NCBI GenBank assembly: GCA_004369085.1 | Contig: ML210288.1 | Coordinates: 16,924-80,923 of the forward strand | Direction of reading: 5' to 3' | From: Coprinopsis marcescibilis | Taxonomy: Eukaryota > Basidiomycota > Agaricomycetes > Agaricales > Psathyrellaceae | DNA: 64,000 nt | Shown here: positions 58,143-64,000 of the stretch, piece by piece | Numbering within the stretch: the first letter of the stretch is position 1 | Layout of the letters: each line of letters starts with the position of its first letter | Position numbers and translations under genes: made by a program | The notes under the pieces: model-generated | The model's input: the letters and a program-made list of their open reading frames with translations, nothing else | What the model was told of the DNA's origin: nothing | Databases searched by the model: none

Positions 58143-59139
58143 CTATCCAATATAGTACCAGATAAGCCCAAATGCAACGAATGTGAGAATGGCCCCGACA
58201 ATGAAGATGTACATGTCCTGGGTGCTGTAAAAAGAACAATCAAAACACATTGCAGGGGTTAGAACGAGTATCGACTCACCTCCGCTTCTCAATCCAGCCA
58301 ATGACATTTCGACTGAGCCCTAGCGTATTGGCAGCATCCAAAAGTCTTTTCTGTGTGCCTTTGAGCATCTGGCGCTGGTCCACCAGGTTATCCAAAGCCT
58401 CGCGTCCTTGTGCCAAAAACTCGTCCAACCTATCACTGGTGTCTTGAATGAAGGAATGTTCATGTAAAGCGTGTGACTCGCGCGAAGAGAAGCCGCTTTG
58501 CGATGTGGACTCTCTGAATGGTGATTCTGATACCGTTTCACCTTGCTGCGGTCGAAGTCCAGGATGGAGGGTTGACTGAGGAGGCGGGTAGGAAGTCTGG
58601 AAACGTCTTCGCGCATCTGAGGGTGACATTGGTGTAGCAGATGTCGATATTAGTTCTGAGCGTTGAGCAGCTGCTTGCTACGTATTGTTAGAACGGATAC
58701 ATCATAAGACCGTATATTGCGAGGCGTACTGCGACTGAAGCTTCTCGTTTGAACGTTTCGAACTGTTGCCGGAGTTCTCCATAATCTGTGCGGAACTTTG
58801 AGACGCGCCTATTCGCGGGTAATTAGGTTAGCTGTTCAATGTGGTGTACTGTAAAGAGACGTACATTTGTGCCTTCTCTTGCTTCGCTTTAATCATTTCG
58901 CGTTTGGTCATTGCATCATAGTCCTCGATTGTCCTGTTGAACGCTGCGAGGGATGCAGATATCTGTCCTGGCAAAGAAACACAAATCACCCTTCAGCCGT
59001 CAATTCACGTAGCACAAATACAATAACAAGATTGATAGTCACCTAGTAGGGCAGCGCTGCTGTCGCCCGATTTAAGCCTCTCCAAGTCGGCCTGTAACGA
59101 GCTTGTCTGTCGAACACCAGCGGTGTATAACGAGTTCAT
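58143..59139 (-). CDS. BOS1: ER-Golgi Qb-SNARE BOS1 (membrin)
   Basis: SNARE for ER-to-Golgi vesicle fusion. Starts MNSLYTAGVRQTSSLQADLE at 59139, with an N-terminal helical domain (DYDAMTKREMIKAKQEKAQM; FETFKREASVAQQLL) and a Ser/Pro/Gln-rich linker. The SNARE motif DRLDEFLAQGREALDNLVDQ continues with MLKGTQKRLLDAANTLGLSR and has a Gln at the central layer. A C-terminal membrane anchor (MYIFIVGAILTFVAFGLIWY) precedes the stop at 58145-58143. Length and order fit Bos1/GOSR2. At least five exons. Confidence 0.93.
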
Positions 59140-60230
59140 TGTCAAGAAAGGGTGCTTGCGCAATAGTCAGTAGATTGTGAAGGTAAGGCGAGGCCGGTGA
59201 CTCTTAGAGCAAAACCTGACGATGTTGAACGTGTAACTCGACCGTAACCGGCGATTGCAGTGACGGGTGCAGCGCTCGGCATATACCGGTCCTCGCGCCG
59301 CCGGCGGTGGCTGAGTGCGCCGCGGCCGGTCTCAATGTCCGATGTCCGACCCCGGGATACCGGACACCTAATTAGGGCGCCCCTAAAATTCGCTCACTGA
59401 TTAACGTTTAAAGCCCCCTAGAGGGTCTCCCGAGCGAAGAAGAAAAGAATCATGGTTGAAGACGTGTATTTGGAAAGCTGAGGGCTGGTCTCTTGTTCCC
59501 GTCCAGTTGTGAGAACCAAAGTTAGAATTTGACGGTCCTCAACTTCTTTCCTGTCACCGGGAAGTAGTTAGGGAACTTTATGTTTTGCAGGTTCATATCA
59601 GAACATCTTGAATGATGAATTACGGATAATCCACGCCCGCCATTAGAACCCGCGAAGTCGCGAACCCCGCTGGATCCAGGACAATGGGAGGACGTGACGA
59701 ATGGGACTAATGAGCGTTATGGTGGCGTCTCATTTCGTAAAACCCAAGCGAAACCTTAAGGAAGTCTGCGAGCACATGCGCGATTTGTATTCCGCGAATA
59801 TGAGAGAAGAGCACCCACACCTGTGCTTACTTGGAGCGAGCTCTTCCCTTGCGCACGCGGCTATTGGACTAACCTGGGACCAACGTCGCTTCGCTTGGCA
59901 AGTCACCAACCAAAGGACCACGCTTGTAAGCATCAGGATTTGGTTTTATGCTTCCCATCTGCAAAAGGCGCAATAGGGCATCCGGGAAGATTGCGGAGAG
60001 ATATTAACCAGGGGTCGTAACTTGACAAGTGCCTCTAACGGTATTTAGGACCGTCCCGTGGTGCAACCTGAGTGTGATCTGTATATTAAAAGTTGGGTAT
60101 TGGGTGATATGGACCCAACAGTTTGGTAGATTGACGAAAGCTGCCCTGTCTTGTTGGTGGGTCGGACCCGGAATGACATTTATGGGACTTGTCTTTGAGA
60201 CAGACACACCTGATATGAAACGTTCAATGG
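59140..60230. other. Intergenic region with CpG-rich patch
   Basis: About 1.1 kb between the BOS1 start and the Nop25 stop. Around 59270-59345 it is CpG-rich with short palindromes (CCGCCGGCGG) and a direct repeat (GTCCGATGTCCGAC). The rest shows no gene. The patch may mark the BOS1 promoter. Confidence 0.4.
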
Positions 60231-61049
60231 TCATCTTCTGGTCTTTTGCTTTTTGATTGCTTTATTTCCGGCCAAGGCGGCCTTCTCTCGTTTCCGCGTG
60301 TATTGTTTATCTTTTTCGCGTTTTCGTTCGTCCTTGGATTCATAGAATATCTTCTTGGGTTTGGATTTTGATTTAGTTGGTTTTGATCTAGGAGCCTTTT
60401 TCTGGACTGTCGGAACCGGTGCAAGGGATGGTTTGGCGTGTTCACTGGATTCCTGTGGAGTGGGACGTGGACCGGTGGTTAATGTTGTTGGATCGAAATC
60501 TTCCACCACGGTGACAGTTGCAACAACTTGTTCGCCTTCGTATTCTTCATCTTGCTCGTCATTCCCTCCAATGCCGTCCCACTCGTTATCCGAGTCGTCA
60601 TTGTCAGCCTCTAAAAGGACACCTCGGTTACCAGACCTGCGGAAATAAGCAAGAGACAACTGACTGATGATGGCACCGTATGCCCTTTCCACTTCTGCTG
60701 CGTTTTCGATGGCCCGTTCTCGAAGCTGTTTCCGACGCTGAACGACGCGTTAGAGCTGAGATAAAGTGAAAGCCGCTGCAACCAACCTCTCTGCGATCTT
60801 CCTTTCGCCCCTCCTTTTCCCTTTCCTTCGCTTTCTCTCTAGCAGCATCGGCCTTGGCCTTTTTGCGCTTGTGAAAGCCAGTTAAGAATTCGCTGTGAAA
60901 ACTGGTGAGCGAGGCAAAGGACTGGGGGAAGCGACATACTGCCTCGCCTCGTCATCGAACAAGACCTCCTTGACTTCAGCAACGCGGGCACGCTTCTTCG
61001 CGGCGATAGCTTTATGGGACTGGGTGAGCTCTGCAATGTTTGTTCGCAT
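60231..61049 (-). CDS. RRP17: Nucleolar rRNA-processing protein Nop25/Rrp17
   Basis: Basic, helical protein of three to four exons. MRTNIAELTQSHKAIAAKKR, then VLFDDEARQ-EFLTGFHKRK, the Nop25/Rrp17 signature, followed by a Lys/Glu/Arg-rich helix (AKADAAREKAKEREKEGRKE; RERAIENAAEVE). The C-terminal half is acidic (DNDDSDNEWDGIGG) then Lys-rich with nuclear-localisation-like runs (SKPTKSKSKPKK), stop 60233-60231. In yeast Rrp17 is a 5'-3' exonuclease of 60S pre-rRNA processing. Confidence 0.88.
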
Positions 61050-61362
61050 GGTGGAGGATGAGGAGAAGAAGAGTTAGTCAGCAGGAGGTGATCGGCTGGC
61101 TGAAAATGGATGGAGGCTATCTTTGGGCATGATCTTGGAGAACCGTTCGGGGCTATTCACAATGTCAGGATGTTCTCAATTTCTCAGAGCTTGACCCAGT
61201 TGGAAGGCATTTTCTATGTTCGACGCGCCACCAACTCGGCTTTCAGCTGGCTGAGCCTGGGATTCGGGAAACCGACTGATCTCCAGATCTATCCGGCTAT
61301 AAGCATGAAATAATACATAAACCCAATTCTTTATCCTTCGCAAGCAGAGTCCAGCCCAACAA

Positions 61363-62576
61363 ATGTATCCCCAAGCCCACCACCATCCCTTCTTCACCCA
61401 TGTCCCCTATTCTCCTCCTCCCCCTCCACCAATTACCCACAAGGTCTGGATTCTGGACTGCAAGTCTTGCGATACCTTCCTCACAAACAGAGGCATGAAG
61501 GTTCGTCGTTCGTTCTCTGCAACTCTTCCACTCGTCTCACATTCTCGACCTAGGCGGTTCTTCTCCTTCGTCCAAATGTCTCTCTGTACTCCTCAGACGC
61601 GCAGCCAGCCAACTGTTCTCCCTACTTTGGCTCTGACGGTCAGGCACCCGCCTCTAGTTCTCGGCGGAGCTCATCGTCTACCCCTGCAAGGACATGCGAA
61701 TGTCTGACGCAATCCCTATGCTGTCATGGTTGCGGCAATACTGTCGGCTACATGATAGTCGTACCCGTACGTCTGTTCTTTCCAATTGTCCTGGAATGCT
61801 TTTCTTATGTGTCGGCTCTTCAGTGTACGCGGTGCACATCTTCTATAAACACTTCTAACCGCTCCACCAACGGCCACCGCTTTGTGTTCCACTCCAACCA
61901 GATTGTGGCTACAGAGAGGCGATACATCCCTGGCGAATCTGGCGTAAAACCGTACGATATCGAATCACCTACTCATCCACATCCAATGCACGCAGCGTCT
62001 TCGCATTCTACTGGGCTGCCTTATGGATACATTCCGCCGCCCCCACCCCACGACATGATACTGCCCAATGCGGCATGGTACAGTCAGACTTCTTTTGCTT
62101 CTTCATCCCCACCCTTCCTGGGGCAGTATGGAAGTAACCCGCACATTGTCCCACCACCTCCAGAAAGCCTGTACTCAAGCACCGCGCAGGCAGGGTACTA
62201 TAACCCTCCGTATCATGGCCAACCCTACACCTCTTCGTATCAAAACTCTCCCCGGATGTACACTGCACAGACCGGTCCTCATTCCCATCCTGCTGATTTC
62301 CAGCATCCTATGGCCCCACTGCGTCCCATTTCCCCGGGACTCGACAATTCCGACGAACTCCATATACCCCCTCTTTCCCAACCATTCCTACCGTTTGAAC
62401 ACAAGGAGCAACCCATTCCCCGCCGGTTAGCAGGTGGCGAGCATCTTTATTGGCACCATCTTGCCCGCAACGGCGAAATGTCAGGGGTTCGGGACGATGA
62501 TCGTGCAAGACGTCCCTGGACTCCTGAATCCAGCGAGTCAGGCGCCAATTTGCTTGGTATAAAGTTCGATCGGTGA
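61363..62576 (+). CDS. FAM72 family protein with fungal C-terminal extension
   Basis: Starts MYPQAHHHPFFTHV. Core: KVWILDCKSCDTFLTNRGMK, intron, AVLLLRPNVSLYSSD, then CECLTQSLCCHGCGNTVGYM, intron, CTRCTSSINTSN and HRFVFHSNQIVATERRYIP. The four Cys pairs and GNTVGY match FAM72, a probable zinc-binding fold. Family function is poorly known; human FAM72 is linked to the cell cycle and to uracil-DNA glycosylase UNG2. After the core comes a Pro/Tyr/Ser/His-rich tail of about 200 residues not found in animal FAM72. Stop TGA 62574-62576. It diverges from Nop25 by 313 bp. Confidence 0.85.
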
Positions 62577-63671
62577 AGGACGTGAAGTGGTGCTGCCGCA
62601 AATTCACGTAACGGAAACGGCTTTCTTGGGCTTTCTGCGAGAGATAAGGTCGTTCGCTGACCATTGCGGGGACCGTCACCTGTCACCTACCCTGTCATGT
62701 GTGTCTAGAGCCCCGCCGCCTTCATACTTCTTGCTGGAACCCTGACGCCTTTGGGGGCCAAAATTTCACGAGTCTATACCCTGTTATGAATGATGCTGGT
62801 TTGTTTGTTTCCCTATCATTATTTCAGCTCTTCCTACCTGTCTTGACTCTTAGAGGCATTGTAAGTTTTACTAGCTACATAGAGATATACCCTTGCCCTG
62901 AGAGCTGACAGTTGTACATTATGGTAGTACACCCGATTGTACATAACATCCCTGTGTCCACCCCTTCTCCCGCTGGCCATGTGACGAAAGGACAAATTTG
63001 CTCGGTTCTCTTTGCTCCGACAAACCCAAATGGCGTAGAGGGTTCCAGTGTTCGCGTGGTCAAGAAAGGTAGCAAGGGTGTGGCCGAAGGCATAACGCCA
63101 AATGATTAACTGGGTTTTAGGTAAAATGGTGTCTGTTGAATCATTCGGGGACTCTACTCGCCAACCCATTTGGGTTGAACCGTTCAGGTGATAATCGATA
63201 AACCCTGTAGCTTGATAATCTACACAGGTGTTTCCCTTGTGTCTGTCCCTTACACCAGAAGTTCCACCAGAAAGCTCCCAGGTGGGCACCTCCGGTGGTC
63301 GGGATTTCAGGCGCCCCTCGACGGAGACCCCGTAAACAAACTTGGGACTGCCTCCCTTTAAAGCCTTCCGAGATCGACGGAGTTAGGGGTGATTAGATTA
63401 TTGAATTGGTTAGCCGTCGCGCTGAACATTTGGCTGCGCTTTCCAGGGTCCACGAATTCTCATGTAGGGGTGAGCTGAGACGGTAAAGTTTCTCCATATT
63501 CTCCATTGCGCTAAAGTGGCTCGCACGGGTTTGTGAATGCTGACTGGGAGGCTAACGGCGGGTTAGTACCATGAGGAAACGGGGACGCCCTGTAATAGGA
63601 TTAGGTCTGGTTCTGGTTAGATAAAGCCGTTTGCCCATTACAAAGGCACAAAGAAATCAGAAAAGCGTTTG
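62577..63671. other. Non-coding region near the right edge
   Basis: About 1.1 kb with a 151-codon minus-strand frame (62834-63289) and smaller plus-strand frames, none with a recognisable family or exon-like neighbours. I see no repeats or RNA genes. Confidence 0.35.
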
Positions 63672-64000
63672 TCAATTCTGGCAAAATGAAGGCGTATACA
63701 GTCCGTATCATATTCCGTCGTAAGCGGTGCCCGAAGTGGTAGGAGGAGAACAACGTTAGGCAACGGTGATAAAGTACTGACGACAGTGGAATGGAGACAT
63801 ACAGGCTGGTTGTTTGATGAACCTAAGGGGTCCAAGTGTTTATCGACCGCAGATAAACCGACGAACGTCGCGAGGATAGATCGAGAGTCACTGAGAGCGG
63901 AGACAAGACGCGAATCGAAGAAAACCCCTTTGGATTGAAATGTATTATGCCTTGGTCCATATGTGGAAGACAAGTCCAAGGCAAGCCCGATAACCAAGTA
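63672..64000 (-). CDS. Possible 3' end of an unknown gene at the right edge
   Basis: A minus-strand frame enters from the right and runs about 67 codons to a good donor (CAGCCT|GTATGT, near 63805). A possible acceptor (TTTGCCAG, 63685-63678) would leave a last codon Asn and stop TGA at 63674-63672. The visible peptide (for example SKGVFFDSRLVSALSD) matches nothing I know. The open frame alone is weak evidence. Confidence 0.25.

Noticed and set aside
59340..63370. Two copies of a possible MITE end (GGCGCCCCT ... TTTAAAGCC) near 59375 and 63310
   Set aside because: Only two nine-base words are shared, spacing differs (about 32 and 47 bp), and there are no inverted repeats or target duplications.

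Overview
The window is fungal nuclear DNA, most likely from an agaricomycete basidiomycete. Genes are dense, nearly every one is broken by several introns of about 50-70 bp, and intergenic gaps are short. Gene content is housekeeping of fungal type (Emi1-like, MRP17, Rrp17/Nop25, Fcf1, Upf2) plus genes typical of basidiomycetes (PAL, TmpA-like, S41-like). A Rhizoctonia/Ceratobasidium-like fungus would fit, but that placement is inference from family resemblance. No rRNA, tRNA, CRISPR array or intact transposon was recognised by eye.

Layout. 1-220: 3' end of an unknown gene. 512-4506: MCM2 helicase and an Emi1-like twin-Cys protein, both minus. 4685-7330: an alpha/beta-hydrolase gene (+) and a decayed tandem copy. 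7968-11835: Mei2-like RNA-binding protein (-), mitochondrial ribosomal protein bS6m (+) and a HAD hydrolase (-). 11916-14851: secreted S41-like peptidase (+). 15124-25431: Tudor-SN, a CaMKK/SAK1-like kinase and UPF2, all minus. 25593-28831: ATRIP/Rad26-like checkpoint protein (+). 29004-31932: DUF1917 protein and FCF1 (-). 33583-38531: PAL and an FAD amine oxidase (+). 38714-42682: arginine-pathway carbamoyl-phosphate synthase large chain (-). 44543-46906: TmpA-like membrane flavoprotein (+). 47142-48398: oligoribonuclease (-). 49007-53397: an eIF4E-binding-motif protein, a PTAR1-like protein and an F-box-like protein (+). 53557-57892: three tandem paralogues with an IFI6/IFI27 (ISG12)-like C-terminus behind a signal peptide and a helical region (-). 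58143-61049: BOS1 SNARE and Nop25/Rrp17 (-). 61363-62576: FAM72 (+).

There is no pathway cluster. Adjacent genes often share short divergent spacers: HAD/S41 80 bp, UPF2/ATRIP 161 bp, Emi1/hydrolase 178 bp. Some are almost abutting tail to tail (bS6m/HAD, 13 bp). The most unusual items are the ISG12-like tandem array, a small protein carrying an eIF4G-type eIF4E-binding motif without an eIF4G body, and odd gene structures: two genes whose first coding exon appears to be only the ATG, a 10-nt microexon, and three GC-AG introns inferred from reading frame.

Exon joins were worked out by hand from frame, splice signals and family resemblance. Gene ends are mostly firm; some internal joins are not, and this is stated where it applies.
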